A DNA stretch of 64,000 nt from Streptomyces hiroshimensis (GTDB lineage Bacteria; Actinomycetota; Actinomycetes; Streptomycetales; Streptomycetaceae). The position numbers and the translations under genes are program-made. Positions 43,402 to 51,885 of the stretch are shown one piece after another. Numbering within the stretch: position 1 is the stretch's first letter; every line of letters starts with the position of its first letter. Under the pieces are notes generated by a model, which made no database searches, was not told where the DNA came from, and saw only the letters and a program-made list of their open reading frames with translations. The stretch spans positions 110,725 through 174,724 of the forward strand of contig NZ_BMUT01000002.1 of assembly GCF_014650335.1 (NCBI RefSeq), in the 5' to 3' direction.

Positions 43402-44331
43402 TCACGCGATGTCCAGGACCGCCTTGCCGTGGAGCCGGCGGTGGAGGAGGGCGTCGATGGCGTCGGCGGCCCCGTCCCAGTCGCCGCGCCAGGAGATCTG
43501 CGGGTCGAGTTCGCCGGCGGCGACGCGGTGGGCGAGCCAGGTCAGGTCGGGTGCGAGGCCCGTGCAGGCGGGCAGGAAGAACGTGACGATCGAGCGATCG
43601 TGCCGGCCCTGGTCGCCGAAGAGGGCGCCGAAGGGGAACGTCTCGCCCTGGTGCGCGGAGTGCCCGACCGCGACCAGGGTTCCTCCTTGGGAGAGCATCC
43701 CGTAAGCGTCGACGAGTTGCCGGCCGCCGACCAGGTCCACGACGCCGTCCACCGGCTCCCTGACTTCGAGCGGCCCGGCCACCACCTCGTGCGCGCCGTT
43801 CGCCCGCAGGCTGTCGCCATGCCTGTCCGGGTCTCCGGTGGACGCGATGACGTGCGCTCCACCGAGGCGGGCGAGCCGCACGGCATACCGGCCGGTGCCG
43901 CCCGTGGCGCCGGTGACCAGGATGCGCCTGCCCAGGAGCGGACCGGTGCGGTGCAGAGCGCGCAGGGCGGTGATTCCGGCGACGGGGACCGTGCTGAGGG
44001 CTCCGGGATCGGCTCCGGGCGGGGCCGTACCGATCCAGTCGGTGTCCACGGCGCGGAGTCCGGCCCAGGCGCCGTCGATGCCGAGCGTGACGACGGCTGT
44101 GCCGGCCGCCGGACCGGACCCGTCTGCGGCGGCTCGTTCCACCACCCCGGCCGCGTCCCAGCCGAGGACGGCGCCGTCGGGCGCTTCCTGCAGGCCGAAC
44201 CGCACTTCGCCGTAGTTGAGGGAGGTCGCCGTCACCCGGATCAGCGCCTGATGCGGGGCCGGTTCGGGATCGGGCACGTGACCGAGCCGCAGTCCGGTGG
44301 GTGTTGAGCGGTCGACGAGCAGAGCACGCAT
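43402..44331 (-). CDS. Zinc-type alcohol dehydrogenase-like / quinone oxidoreductase (MDR family)
   Basis: The 309-residue NADPH-dependent oxidoreductase of the medium-chain family has an N-terminal GroES-like catalytic domain ([24 protein letters not shown]). The Rossmann domain carries [28 protein letters not shown]. Catalytic-zinc cysteines are absent, as in quinone oxidoreductases. It is slightly shorter than the usual 320-330 residues. It is divergent from a TetR gene across a perfect 21-bp palindrome, so repression by that TetR protein is expected. The ATG at 44331 follows GAAGGGTG. Confidence 0.9.
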   Translation of the reverse strand: MRALLVDRSTPTGLRLGHVPDPEPAPHQALIRVTATSLNYGEVRFGLQEAPDGAVLGWDAAGVVERAAADGSGPAAGTAVVTLGIDGAWAGLRAVDTDWIGTAPPGADPGALSTVPVAGITALRALHRTGPLLGRRILVTGATGGTGRYAVRLARLGGAHVIASTGDPDRHGDSLRANGAHEVVAGPLEVREPVDGVVDLVGGRQLVDAYGMLSQGGTLVAVGHSAHQGETFPFGALFGDQGRHDRSIVTFFLPACTGLAPDLTWLAHRVAAGELDPQISWRGDWDGAADAIDALLHRRLHGKAVLDIA

Positions 44332-44367
44332 GGCGTTGCACCCTTCGCTAAGGATCAAGGACCACAG

Positions 44368-44388
44368 TTATGCCACTGAGTGGCATAA
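44368..44388. promoter_or_regulatory. 21-bp perfect palindromic operator (TetR)
   Basis: TTATGCCACT-G-AGTGGCATAA has fully complementary 10-bp arms around one central base. It sits midway between the divergent QOR and TetR starts (37 and 39 bp away), the expected place for an operator that controls both genes. Confidence 0.85.
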
Positions 44389-44415
44389 GCGCGCAAGGGG
44401 CGCTTGCCTCTCGGC

Positions 44416-44421
44416 TACGAT
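44416..44421 (+). promoter_or_regulatory. -10 box (TACGAT) of tetR gene, leaderless
   Basis: TACGAT ends 6 nt before the ATG at 44428 and no Shine-Dalgarno is present. The operator palindrome lies 27 bp upstream, near the -35 region. Confidence 0.45.
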
Positions 44422-44427
44422 CGGGCC

Positions 44428-45084
44428 ATGACCGCTGAGCTCCCGTCAACCGGCAGTGGCCGGCTCCCGCTGCGCGAGCGCAAGAAGCTGCGTACGCGAC
44501 AGGCGCTGATCGACACTGCCCTGGAGCTGTTCACCACGCGCGGCTTCAGCGGGGTGACCCTCGACGAGCTCTGCGATGCGGTGGACGTCTCCAAGCGCAC
44601 GTTCTTCCGCAATTTCGCCGGCAAGGAAGACGTGGCCATGGCGCCGACGCAGGACTTGTGGGTGGCCTTCCTCGACGAGCTGGAAATCCACGAGCCCGAC
44701 GGCCGCCCGCTGGCGGAGATGCTTCAGCAGGTCCTGTTCGCCGCGCTGGAGCGCATGACCGGGGAAGGCTGGGTCCGCCGCGTCCTGCTCAGCCGGCGGC
44801 TGGCCGGGGAGACCCCGTCGATGGACGCGCACGGCCTGCACTTCTGCCACCGGACCAGCCGCACGGCGCTTGCGACCCTGCACCGCCGGTTCCACTTCGC
44901 CGCCCCCGACGACCTGCGACCCCAACTCGCCCTGGACCTGCTGGTCTCCGCCTTCCACTGCGCCCTCGACAGGTGGACGTCCCGCCCCGGCACTCCCACC
45001 CGCAGTGACCTGGCCGCCGACCTGCGCGAGGCTTTCGCCGCGCTCCCCGGCAGCCTCACGCTGACCGTCGACCTGCGGGCGTAG
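44428..45084 (+). CDS. TetR-family transcriptional regulator
   Basis: The 218-residue protein has a TetR DNA-binding domain: RERKKLRTRQALIDTALELF, FSGVTLDELCDAVDVSKRTFFRNFAGKEDV cut by a turn (about residues 17-70). The ligand-binding part is all-helical and variable (ERMTGEGWVRRVLLSRRLAGE). It should bind the palindrome at 44368-44388, repressing itself and the divergent oxidoreductase until an unknown, perhaps quinone or aldehyde, ligand appears. A longer start at 44404 is less likely given the -10 position. Confidence 0.92.
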   Translation: MTAELPSTGSGRLPLRERKKLRTRQALIDTALELFTTRGFSGVTLDELCDAVDVSKRTFFRNFAGKEDVAMAPTQDLWVAFLDELEIHEPDGRPLAEMLQQVLFAALERMTGEGWVRRVLLSRRLAGETPSMDAHGLHFCHRTSRTALATLHRRFHFAAPDDLRPQLALDLLVSAFHCALDRWTSRPGTPTRSDLAADLREAFAALPGSLTLTVDLRA

Positions 45085-45117
45085 TAGGCGCGTCAGGGGC
45101 CATGCGCCCGGGGAATA

Positions 45118-46083
45118 TCAGCCCAGGTTCTCCAGGCCCAGCGGAGCGCGGGCGCGCCACTGGTCGATGGCGGGTTCCAGCATCGGGGCCAGGTCCGGCT
45201 TGAGGGGCGCGAGGGCCAGTGCCCCGACGATCTGCAGGAACCGTGCGCCCTCCATGACGTCCAGCAGGGCACGGTCCACGCGCGTGCCGCTCACGCGCTC
45301 GTACTCCTCGATGCCCAGCGGGCCGACGAGGGTGAGGTCCCACTCGACGGGGCCGCGGGTGGCGTCCTCGAAGTCGCTGAAGAGGTGGCCGGTGGCGGTG
45401 CGCAGGAGGTTGTACGCGGGGGAGTCGCCGTGCAGGGTCTGCAGGCGCGCGCCGGGGAAGCGGGCGGGCAGGTCCTGGACGAGGGTCTCCAGGACCGCGT
45501 ACTCCTGCCGGGCCCGGTCCAGTTCCCCGGGCGAGATGAGGGGGTGCGGGTTCTCGGCGAGCGCGGCGAGGGTCAGGCCCACCGCGGGCACGACGGGGGA
45601 CAGGACGGGCAGGTCGTCGCCGGGGTGTTCGGCGAGCAGTGCGTGCAGCTCGGCCGTCCAGCCCGTCTGCTCGGTGAAGCGCTTCTGCAGGACCTCGGGG
45701 TCGGTGACGGCGGACAGCGGGTCCGTCTCGGCGACGAACTCCCAGAAGGTCAGCGACCGTCCGTCGAGCTCGACGGGCTCGCGCGGCACGAGAGGGCTCG
45801 GCGCCACGACGGGCGCACCCCGGTCCGCCAGCCAGCCCGCGACGGCGAGCTCGCGGCGCTGCTTGGCGGCCTGCTCCTCGACGGGCGCGACCGCCAGCGA
45901 GGGGACGCGGACGACGACGGGGTGCGGGGCGAGGTGGACCAGCACGTTGAACACGTTGTGCAGGACGCGCGGTTCGCCCGCCTCCAGCCCGAGGCTGCGA
46001 CCGGCCCTGGTGGCCAGGTCGATGGCGTGCTCGGCGCGCTGGTCCGCCGTGAGGGCCGCAGGGGTGAGGTCAGAGCCGGTCAT
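45118..46083 (-). CDS. APH/choline-kinase-fold phosphotransferase family protein
   Basis: The 321-residue protein has the kinase-like catalytic loop LHGDSPAYNLL (D220, N225) and the metal site FSDFEDATRGP (D237). Its N-terminal lobe has VVVRVPSLAV with the putative ATP-site segment. It belongs to the aminoglycoside phosphotransferase superfamily, but most members of this type in Streptomyces are of unknown substrate; resistance should not be assumed. The start overlaps the stop of the upstream membrane-protein gene (ATGA at 46080-46083), so the two are coupled. Confidence 0.88.
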   Translation of the reverse strand: MTGSDLTPAALTADQRAEHAIDLATRAGRSLGLEAGEPRVLHNVFNVLVHLAPHPVVVRVPSLAVAPVEEQAAKQRRELAVAGWLADRGAPVVAPSPLVPREPVELDGRSLTFWEFVAETDPLSAVTDPEVLQKRFTEQTGWTAELHALLAEHPGDDLPVLSPVVPAVGLTLAALAENPHPLISPGELDRARQEYAVLETLVQDLPARFPGARLQTLHGDSPAYNLLRTATGHLFSDFEDATRGPVEWDLTLVGPLGIEEYERVSGTRVDRALLDVMEGARFLQIVGALALAPLKPDLAPMLEPAIDQWRARAPLGLENLG

Positions 46084-46781
46084 ACGGGCGATCCTGCCCG
46101 GGGGAGTGCGGGGCTGTCGAAGCGATTTCCTTCAGCAGCCGGGCCGCCATCCGGGCCGGTGGCCGGGGCTCCGTCCGGACCGGCGGTGCGGACCCGGCTC
46201 AACGGGGCCAGCGCCAGGAGGAAGAGCGCGCCTCCGGCCGGCATCAGGTCGAGGCTCACGCCCATGACGACTATGCCGAGGACTATCGATGCCAAGGTCC
46301 GCACGGACACCGGGCCGTGACGGGAGATCAGCGAACTGACCAAGGCGAGCAGGCCCACGTAGAAGAGGAGCGGTCCCAGGGAGTAGACGGCGAGCTTGAC
46401 CGCGGCGTGCGACTGGACCCGGCCGAAGAGCTCGGCCATCTCCGCGCCGTCCTCGGCCCGGAAGCCCACGACGAGGTCGATCGCCGCTTGCGCGAGGGAC
46501 GCGGCGAGGCCGGCGAGGGCGAGTGCGGTTCCGGCGCCTGCTGTGCGGCGGCGCGCGACGGCACCCTCGGGGGCCAGGCGGCGCAGGCCGACGAGGACCG
46601 GCCCGAACAGGGCCAGGCCGAAGAGGAGGGCCAGATGGCCCGCCGTCCAGCCGGGGCCGGGCACGCCGCGCGGGGACAGCAGCCTGATGGTGCCGTAGAC
46701 GACGATGAGGGCCGGCGCGCCGATGAGGGAGATGCGTGTCAGCGGGCCGAACCGGAGCCGTCCCCGCGGGTCGTAGGTCAT
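46080..46781 (-). CDS. Six-helix membrane protein, unknown function
   Basis: The 233-residue product has about six hydrophobic segments, starting ISLIGAPALIVVYGTIRLL (about residues 18-36). A C-terminal cytoplasmic tail is rich in Gly, Pro and Ala (TAGPDGAPATGPDGGPAAEG). I do not recognise a family. The ATG at 46781 follows GGATCGGAG. It is the first gene of a coupled pair with the APH-fold protein, which suggests a shared function. Confidence 0.75.
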   Translation of the reverse strand: MTYDPRGRLRFGPLTRISLIGAPALIVVYGTIRLLSPRGVPGPGWTAGHLALLFGLALFGPVLVGLRRLAPEGAVARRRTAGAGTALALAGLAASLAQAAIDLVVGFRAEDGAEMAELFGRVQSHAAVKLAVYSLGPLLFYVGLLALVSSLISRHGPVSVRTLASIVLGIVVMGVSLDLMPAGGALFLLALAPLSRVRTAGPDGAPATGPDGGPAAEGNRFDSPALPRAGSPV

Positions 46782-46878
46782 GCTCCGATCCTGCTCCGCC
46801 GGGCCCCGCCGATCATCGGTGATCACCCCGAGGCCACCCCGAGGTCACCCTGAGGCGCCCTTGAGGGGCGCGCGGAAC

Positions 46879-48030
46879 TCACCCGATCCGCACCGTGCGC
46901 CCCTCGTCCGCCGACACCCGTGCCGCCTCCAGCACCCGCAGCGCCGCCGCCGCCTCGCGCGCCGTCACCGGCGGCTCGCCGCCCGTGCGCAGGGCGGATT
47001 CGATCGCCGCGTAGTAGGCGGGGTAGTCGCCCGGCAGGGTGGGGACGGGGTCGCCGCCGCCCGTCTGCGGGGACTCGCCCGCGCCGAGGCGGCCCCAGAG
47101 GCTCTCGGGCTCGACGCCCCAGTCGCTGCGGCCGGAGCCGGGGCGCAGGCCTTCCCGGAGCGCCGCTTCCTGCGGGTCCAGGCCGTACTTCACGTAGCCC
47201 GCCGCGCTGCCGAGCACCCGGAAGCGCGGGCCCAGCTGGGCCGTGGTGGCGCTGACCCACAGGTGGGAGCGGACGCCGTTCGCGTGCGTCACGGCGATGA
47301 ACGTGTCGTCGTCGGCCTCGGCGCCCGGGCGGCGGACGTCCACCTCGGCGTAGACGGACGCGGCCGGGCCGAAGAGGGCGAGGGCCTGGTCGACGACGTG
47401 GCTGCCCAGGTCGTAGAGGAGGCCGCCGATCTCCGCGGGGTCGCCGGACTCGCGCCAGCCGCCCTTCGGCTGCGGCCGCCAGCGCTCGAAGCGGGACTCG
47501 AAGCGCAGCACGTCGCCGAGGGCGCCGTCGGACAGGAGCCGCTGCACGGTGCGGAAGTCGTTGTCCCAGCGGCGGTTCTGGAAGGCGCTGAGCAGCAGGC
47601 CGCGCTCCTCCGCGAGATCCGCGAGGGCCTCCGCCTCGGCGGCGGTCGCGGCGAGCGGCTTGTCGACCACGACCGGCAGGCCGGCTTCGAGGGCGGTGCG
47701 GGCCAGCGGCACGTGGGTGCGGTTGGGAGAGGCGATGACGACGAGGTCGAGCCCGGCGGCGCGGTCGAAGAGCGCTCCGGCGTCGGCGACGGTCCGCACG
47801 CCGGGGTGCTCGGCGGCCGCCTGGCGCTGCCGGTCCGGGTTGCCGGTGACCACCGTGTCGAGGGCGAGGCCGTCCGTGGAGGCGATGAGCGGGGCGTGGA
47901 AGACGGAGCCCGCGAGGCCGTAGCCGATCAGGCCCACCCGGAGGTCCCCGTGCGGGGCTCCGCCGTCGCTGTTCTCGCCGTTCTTGCCGTTCTCGCTGCT
48001 CGTGCCGCTCATGTCGTTCGCGCCATTCAT
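46879..48030 (-). CDS. Gfo/Idh/MocA-family oxidoreductase
   Basis: The 383-residue NAD(P)-dependent sugar or cyclitol dehydrogenase has a Rossmann domain VGLIGYGLAGSVFHAPLI (about residues 32-49). The hallmark VVDKPLAATAAEAE contains the catalytic lysine and EKP-like DKP motif. The C-terminal domain carries GGLLYDLGSHVVDQAL with the conserved His. It is divergent from a ROK-family regulator/sugar kinase, so it probably oxidises a sugar sensed by that regulator. The ATG at 48030 follows GTGGAGAG. The N-terminal 20 residues are Asn/Gly/Ser-rich and disordered. Confidence 0.92.
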   Translation of the reverse strand: MNGANDMSGTSSENGKNGENSDGGAPHGDLRVGLIGYGLAGSVFHAPLIASTDGLALDTVVTGNPDRQRQAAAEHPGVRTVADAGALFDRAAGLDLVVIASPNRTHVPLARTALEAGLPVVVDKPLAATAAEAEALADLAEERGLLLSAFQNRRWDNDFRTVQRLLSDGALGDVLRFESRFERWRPQPKGGWRESGDPAEIGGLLYDLGSHVVDQALALFGPAASVYAEVDVRRPGAEADDDTFIAVTHANGVRSHLWVSATTAQLGPRFRVLGSAAGYVKYGLDPQEAALREGLRPGSGRSDWGVEPESLWGRLGAGESPQTGGGDPVPTLPGDYPAYYAAIESALRTGGEPPVTAREAAAALRVLEAARVSADEGRTVRIG

Positions 48031-48043
48031 GCTCTCCACTTTG

Positions 48044-48080
48044 GCAACGCTGTTGCGAAACCGCAAGCGGCAGTGACAAT
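48044..48080 (+). promoter_or_regulatory. ROK promoter overlapping a GCAAC-N3-GTTGC palindrome
   Basis: The palindrome GCAAC-GCT-GTTGC (48044-48056) overlaps a -35-like TTGCGA (48053-48058). A 16-bp spacer leads to GACAAT (48075-48080), 6 nt before the ROK GTG. Binding of the ROK protein to the palindrome would block its own promoter and probably that of the divergent oxidoreductase. Confidence 0.6.
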
Positions 48081-48086
48081 GGACTG

Positions 48087-49277
48087 GTGAACCGCATGCT
48101 CTCCCCCGGCGCCAATCTCGCCGCCCTCCGCGACCACAACGCCGCCCTCGTCCTCGGCCTGCTGCGCGACGCGGGCCCGGAAGGCGCGAGCCGCGCCGAG
48201 CTGGCGGGGCGTACGGGCCTCACCCCGCAGGCGGTCAGCAAGATCACCGCGCGGCTGCGGGCCGCGGGCCTCGCCGCCGAGGCGGGCCGCCGGGCGTCCA
48301 CGGGCGGCAAGCCGGCCACGGCCCTGCGCCTCGTCCCGGACGCCGCGCACGCCATCGGCGTACACCTGGAGCGCGATGCCCTGACGGTCACCCTCGTCGA
48401 CCTGTCCGGGGCCGAGGCCGCGACCCGCACGTCCCCCCTCGACCTCGGGGCGGGTGCGGAGGCGGTCCTGGAGGCGGTCGCGGCGGAGGTCGCGCGCGTA
48501 CGGGCCGAGGCCGGCGGCTCCCTCCTCGGCGTTCTCGGCGCGGGGGTCGCCCTCCCCGGCCCCCTCGACCACCGCAGCGGCGTCCTGCAGCGCGTCACCG
48601 GCTTCCCCCAGTGGGACGGGTTCCCGCTGCGGGACGCGCTCGCCGGGCGGCTCGGGCTGCCCGTCGTGGTCGACAAGGACACCAACGCCGCCGCCCTCGG
48701 CCTCGTGCTCCGCGGCTGCGTCGAGCCGTCCGGCTCCTTCGCCTACCTCCACCTCGGCACCGGCCTGGGCGCCGGCCTCGTGCTGGGCGGCGCGGTGCAC
48801 CGGGGTGCGCGGACCGGCGCGGGGGAGTTCGGACACCAGGTGCTCCGGTTGGACGGGCCGCGATGCCGCTGCGGCAACCGCGGCTGCATCGAGGTGCTGT
48901 GCCTGGACGCGGTCGCCCGGGGCGACACCGCGGAGGCGGCCCGGCTGCTCGGCGTCGGCGCCGCGAACCTCGTACGGCTGCTGGACATCGACCTCGTCCT
49001 GCTCGGGGGCGGGGTGCTGCTGAACGCCTCCGGCGCCTACGCGGCCGGGGTACGGGACGTGCTCGGCGGTGCGCCGCCGGTGGCCGTCGCCCCCGCCGGC
49101 GAGCGCACCGTCGTGGAGGGAGCCGCGGAGCTCGTCCTGGCGTCGCTGTTCGGCCGGGGAGGGCGGGAGCGGGACGGGGCCTTGCAGCCCCTGGAGAAGG
49201 CCGGACTCATGTCCGCGCCCGGACTCACGGCCCCGTCCCCGTCCTCGTCTCCGTCCCCAGGAACTTCTCGACCCTGA
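48087..49277 (+). CDS. ROK-family transcriptional regulator / sugar kinase
   Basis: The 396-residue protein has an N-terminal winged helix-turn-helix (LLRDAGPEGASRAELAGRTGLTPQAVSKI, broken by the turn). A ROK sugar-kinase-like fold follows: VVDKDTNAAALG, HLGTGLGAGLVLGG, GEFGHQVL and the zinc-binding HxxxxxxxCRCGNRGCIE region. Both DNA-binding and ROK signatures are complete, so it is a XylR/NagC-type repressor that senses a sugar. The start GTG has no Shine-Dalgarno and a -10 box 6 nt upstream (leaderless). It is divergent from a Gfo/Idh/MocA oxidoreductase. The last 53 bp overlap a convergent gene. Confidence 0.9.
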   Translation: MNRMLSPGANLAALRDHNAALVLGLLRDAGPEGASRAELAGRTGLTPQAVSKITARLRAAGLAAEAGRRASTGGKPATALRLVPDAAHAIGVHLERDALTVTLVDLSGAEAATRTSPLDLGAGAEAVLEAVAAEVARVRAEAGGSLLGVLGAGVALPGPLDHRSGVLQRVTGFPQWDGFPLRDALAGRLGLPVVVDKDTNAAALGLVLRGCVEPSGSFAYLHLGTGLGAGLVLGGAVHRGARTGAGEFGHQVLRLDGPRCRCGNRGCIEVLCLDAVARGDTAEAARLLGVGAANLVRLLDIDLVLLGGGVLLNASGAYAAGVRDVLGGAPPVAVAPAGERTVVEGAAELVLASLFGRGGRERDGALQPLEKAGLMSAPGLTAPSPSSSPSPGTSRP

Positions 49278-49683
49278 GCGAGGAGACCCCGGCGGCCAGT
49301 GCCTCCTCCAGCTCCGACGCGTCGTCGCCCTCCTCGATGCGCGTGCTCGTGCCCGTCTGGCCGGGGCCGCTGTACAGGGTGACCACCCACCGCGGCCGCG
49401 GTCCCTTCCCCGGCCTGCCGCGCCGCTCCGGCACCAGCACGGACCGGACGGGACCGGCGTACTCGTACGTGCCGGGGAGGAACTCCTGCCACCGGCCCCG
49501 GAAGTGCGGCGCCGAGAAGAGCGCGGGGAGCTCCTTCCCGGGGTAGTGCCCGAGGAGGGGCTCCAGGAGATCCCCGACCAGGGGCAGGCCCGCCAGGCTC
49601 TTGAGGGGGTTCCTCCGGTACGTCTCGGCGTCGTCCCCGCTCCGCGGGCCCGGCGCCCCGCGGCCGCCTCGCTCCTTCCTCAC
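49225..49683 (-). CDS. Hypothetical protein, downstream of DUF5988 gene
   Basis: The 152-residue product opens with an Arg/Gly-rich stretch, then YRRNPLKSLAGLPLVGDLLEPLLGHYPGKELPALF. A likely beta-rich domain follows with PRWVVTLYSGPGQTGTSTRI and ASELEEALAAGVSSLRVEKF. No motif or signal peptide is recognised. Codon bias is consistent with coding. It starts 2 bp after the stop of the DUF5988 gene, so they are probably co-transcribed, and its 3' end overlaps the convergent ROK gene by 53 bp. Confidence 0.6.
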   Translation of the reverse strand: MRKERGGRGAPGPRSGDDAETYRRNPLKSLAGLPLVGDLLEPLLGHYPGKELPALFSAPHFRGRWQEFLPGTYEYAGPVRSVLVPERRGRPGKGPRPRWVVTLYSGPGQTGTSTRIEEGDDASELEEALAAGVSSLRVEKFLGTETRTGTGP

Positions 49684-49685
49684 CG

Positions 49686-49892
49686 CTACTCCGCCACCTC
49701 CGTGCGACCCACCCACTCGTAGACCGGCAGCCGGCCCTCGGCCGTGTCCCACTGCCGTGAAGTGGCCTTGAAATGTTCGTATCCGCCCCGGAAGGGGACC
49801 TTCACTTCCTCGCCCGGCGCGGCGGTCGGGACGATGTGCTCCGGGATGCCTTCCGGCCCGCCCTGGAGGACGCATTTGTCAGCAGTGGCCAT
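49686..49892 (-). CDS. DUF5988 family small protein
   Basis: The 68-residue product, ATADKCVLQGGPEGIPEHIV then GEEVKVPFRGGYEHFKATSR and a PVYEWVGRTEVAE end, matches the DUF5988 pattern (VLxGGP, VKVPxxxGYEHF). The function is unknown; such proteins often occur near regulatory or secondary-metabolism genes. AGGATCGGGAC upstream gives a modest ribosome site. It is divergent from the LADTG surface protein gene. Confidence 0.75.
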   Translation of the reverse strand: MATADKCVLQGGPEGIPEHIVPTAAPGEEVKVPFRGGYEHFKATSRQWDTAEGRLPVYEWVGRTEVAE

Positions 49893-50103
49893 GTCCCGAT
49901 CCTGACCGCGCGGCACCCGGGCGGCACGGCCCGGCGCACCGGCTCCACTCGGATGACACGAAAATAGGCTCATCGGGCGGTATGTGACGGCTGGTCGGGG
50001 GTACGTGGCCGCGCCGGGCCGGGGGCGGCGGCCGGGCGGTGGGAGGTTCGGGGCAGCAACAGGACAACAGGACCCTACGAACCCCCACCGCAAAGGTCCC
50101 GCG

Positions 50104-50946
50104 ATGCCCAAGCCCCGTGTGCTCGTCCTCGGCGCCACCGCGCTCGCGATCTTCTCGACGGCGGCACCCGCCCCCGCCTCCCCGGCGGACGAGGCTGCCG
50201 CCCGTCCCCACCGCGCCTCGCCCGGCAAGCCGGACTTCCCCATCGCCGCGCGGCTGAGCGGCGGCCCCGAGACGTACGAGCGCGGCGCCCCGCCCCGCAC
50301 CTGGCGGCTGGAACTGCGCAACGACTCCGGCACCGAGTGCCGGGCCGTGCACCCCGTCGCCGTCCTCGCCGACAAGGGTCGCGCGCTCAGCCCCGGGGAC
50401 ATCCGCCTCGACTTCTACGACCCGGGGGCGGCGCGCTGGCGCCCCGTGCGGTTCGAGCGGACCGAAGAGGCCGAGAACGTCGGCGTCTTCGACGGCGGCA
50501 AGGACCCGGGCCGTGCCGACAAGAACCCCGGCCGCGCCCGCAGGGACTCCGTCCGCACCGTCCGCACCGACCGTGCGGACCGTGCCGACCGCGCCCCCGC
50601 GTTCCCCGGCTTCTCCGTCCCCGCGCACGGGAGCGTGCCCGTGCGCGTACGCCTGGGCTTCACCGAAGGCGCCCCCGAAGGTCCTGTGACGGCCAACGTC
50701 ACCGCCGTGCAGCGGCGCGGCGACGACGGCGACTGGGTGGGGGAGTCCAACGACTACACGTTCGGCATCGGCAAGGCCCCCGCCCGTGCCACCCCCGGCA
50801 AGAAGCGGGGAGCCGACGACGGCGAACAGCCGATCCTCGCCGACACGGGCTCCCAGCGGCCCCTCCTCGCCATCGCCGCGGCGGCCGGCGCCCTGGTGCT
50901 CGCCGGGGCGTCCCTCGTGGTCGGCGCGCGCCGCTCGGGACGCTGA
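50104..50946 (+). CDS. Secreted surface protein with LADTG sorting signal
   Basis: The 280-residue protein has a signal peptide (MPKPRVLVLGATALAIFSTA, cleaved near APASPA) and an extracellular domain. The latter includes beta-type segments (TWRLELRNDSGTECRAVHP, IRLDFYDPGAARWRPVRFE), a charged repeat RTVRTDRADRADRA and VPVRVRLGFTEGAPEG. The C-terminus is a sorting signal: LADTG at 245-249, a hydrophobic helix and the basic ARRSGR tail. LAxTG is the motif of streptomycete class E sortases, which link such proteins to peptidoglycan. No class E sortase gene is in the window. The ATG at 50104 begins the signal peptide. Confidence 0.85.
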   Translation: MPKPRVLVLGATALAIFSTAAPAPASPADEAAARPHRASPGKPDFPIAARLSGGPETYERGAPPRTWRLELRNDSGTECRAVHPVAVLADKGRALSPGDIRLDFYDPGAARWRPVRFERTEEAENVGVFDGGKDPGRADKNPGRARRDSVRTVRTDRADRADRAPAFPGFSVPAHGSVPVRVRLGFTEGAPEGPVTANVTAVQRRGDDGDWVGESNDYTFGIGKAPARATPGKKRGADDGEQPILADTGSQRPLLAIAAAAGALVLAGASLVVGARRSGR

Positions 50947-51036
50947 GGCCGGGCCGTCCAGGCTGGGCCGCCGAGGCCGGTTCGCTCTTCGCCGAGGCCG
51001 GTCCGGAGGCCCCCGCCGCGCGGCGGAGGTGCGAGG

Positions 51037-51831
51037 ATGCGCGCCGTGAAGCACACGGACGACGAACCTCCCCGGCCCCTGCCCGGCGCCCCCGTCCGGG
51101 ACGGCATCCCCGAGCACGGCCGGATCCCCAAGTACTACGCGGTCAAGACGCAGGTGGCCGCCCTGCTGGACACCCTCGGCGAAGGCGGCGCGCTGCCCAC
51201 GGAACGCGACCTCGCCCTGCGCTTCGAGGTCTCGCGCGAGACCGTACGGCAGGCGCTGCGTGAACTCCTCCTGGAGGGCCGGCTGCGCCGCTCGGGGCGC
51301 GGCACCGTCGTCGCGGGCCCCAAGCTCGAACAGCCGCTGGCCCTCGCCAGCTACACGGAGGGCGTACGGCGCCAGGGGCGCAGGCCGGGACGCTCCCTGA
51401 TCGGCCTCGACCGCTTCCCGTGCCCGGCCGCGCTCGCGCCCGACGTGGGCGTCGCGGAGGGGGAGCCGGTGTGGCACATGGAGCGGGTGCTGCTCGCGGA
51501 CGACGAGCGGGTCGGCCTGGAGAGCACGTACGTGGCGGTCGCCCGGGTGCCGCGGCTGGATACGGACTTCGCCCCGGACTCCTCCTTCTACGGCTATCTG
51601 CGCGAGCGCCTCGGCATCGGCTTCGGCGATGCGGACGAGCGCCTGGAGACGGTCCTGGCGACCCCGCGCGAGGCACTCCTGATCGGCACGCCCCCGGCGC
51701 TGCCGATGCTGCTCATCCACCGCCTGTCCCGCGACACGGAGGGCAGACCGCTGGAGCGGGTGCGGTCGCTGTACCGGGGGGACCGGTTCTCGTTCACGAC
51801 ACATCTCCGCGGGGGCGGGCAGGGGAGCTGA
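51037..51831 (+). CDS. GntR-family regulator (HutC/UTRA type) of the phosphonate operon
   Basis: The 264-residue protein has a GntR winged helix (YYAVKTQVAALLDTLGEGGALPTERDLALRFEVSRETVRQALRELLLEG broken across two lines, about residues 33-80). A UTRA ligand-binding domain follows (EPVWHMERVLLADDERVGLES, TYVAVARVPRL, FYGYLRERLGI). It lies 140 bp upstream of six coupled phosphonate genes on the same strand and is presumably their regulator, as PhnR is for phnSTUV in Salmonella. GGAGG lies 8 nt before the ATG; a GTG at 51046 is a possible alternative start. Confidence 0.88.
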   Translation: MRAVKHTDDEPPRPLPGAPVRDGIPEHGRIPKYYAVKTQVAALLDTLGEGGALPTERDLALRFEVSRETVRQALRELLLEGRLRRSGRGTVVAGPKLEQPLALASYTEGVRRQGRRPGRSLIGLDRFPCPAALAPDVGVAEGEPVWHMERVLLADDERVGLESTYVAVARVPRLDTDFAPDSSFYGYLRERLGIGFGDADERLETVLATPREALLIGTPPALPMLLIHRLSRDTEGRPLERVRSLYRGDRFSFTTHLRGGGQGS

Positions 51832-51885
51832 ACAACCGGCGGGGCGCCGGCTCCCGCACCCCACTCGCATAACGAAACAGTAACG

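Noticed and set aside
45118..46083. Aminoglycoside resistance gene
   Set aside because: The fold is APH-like, but such proteins are mostly of unknown substrate in Streptomyces and the context gives no resistance link.
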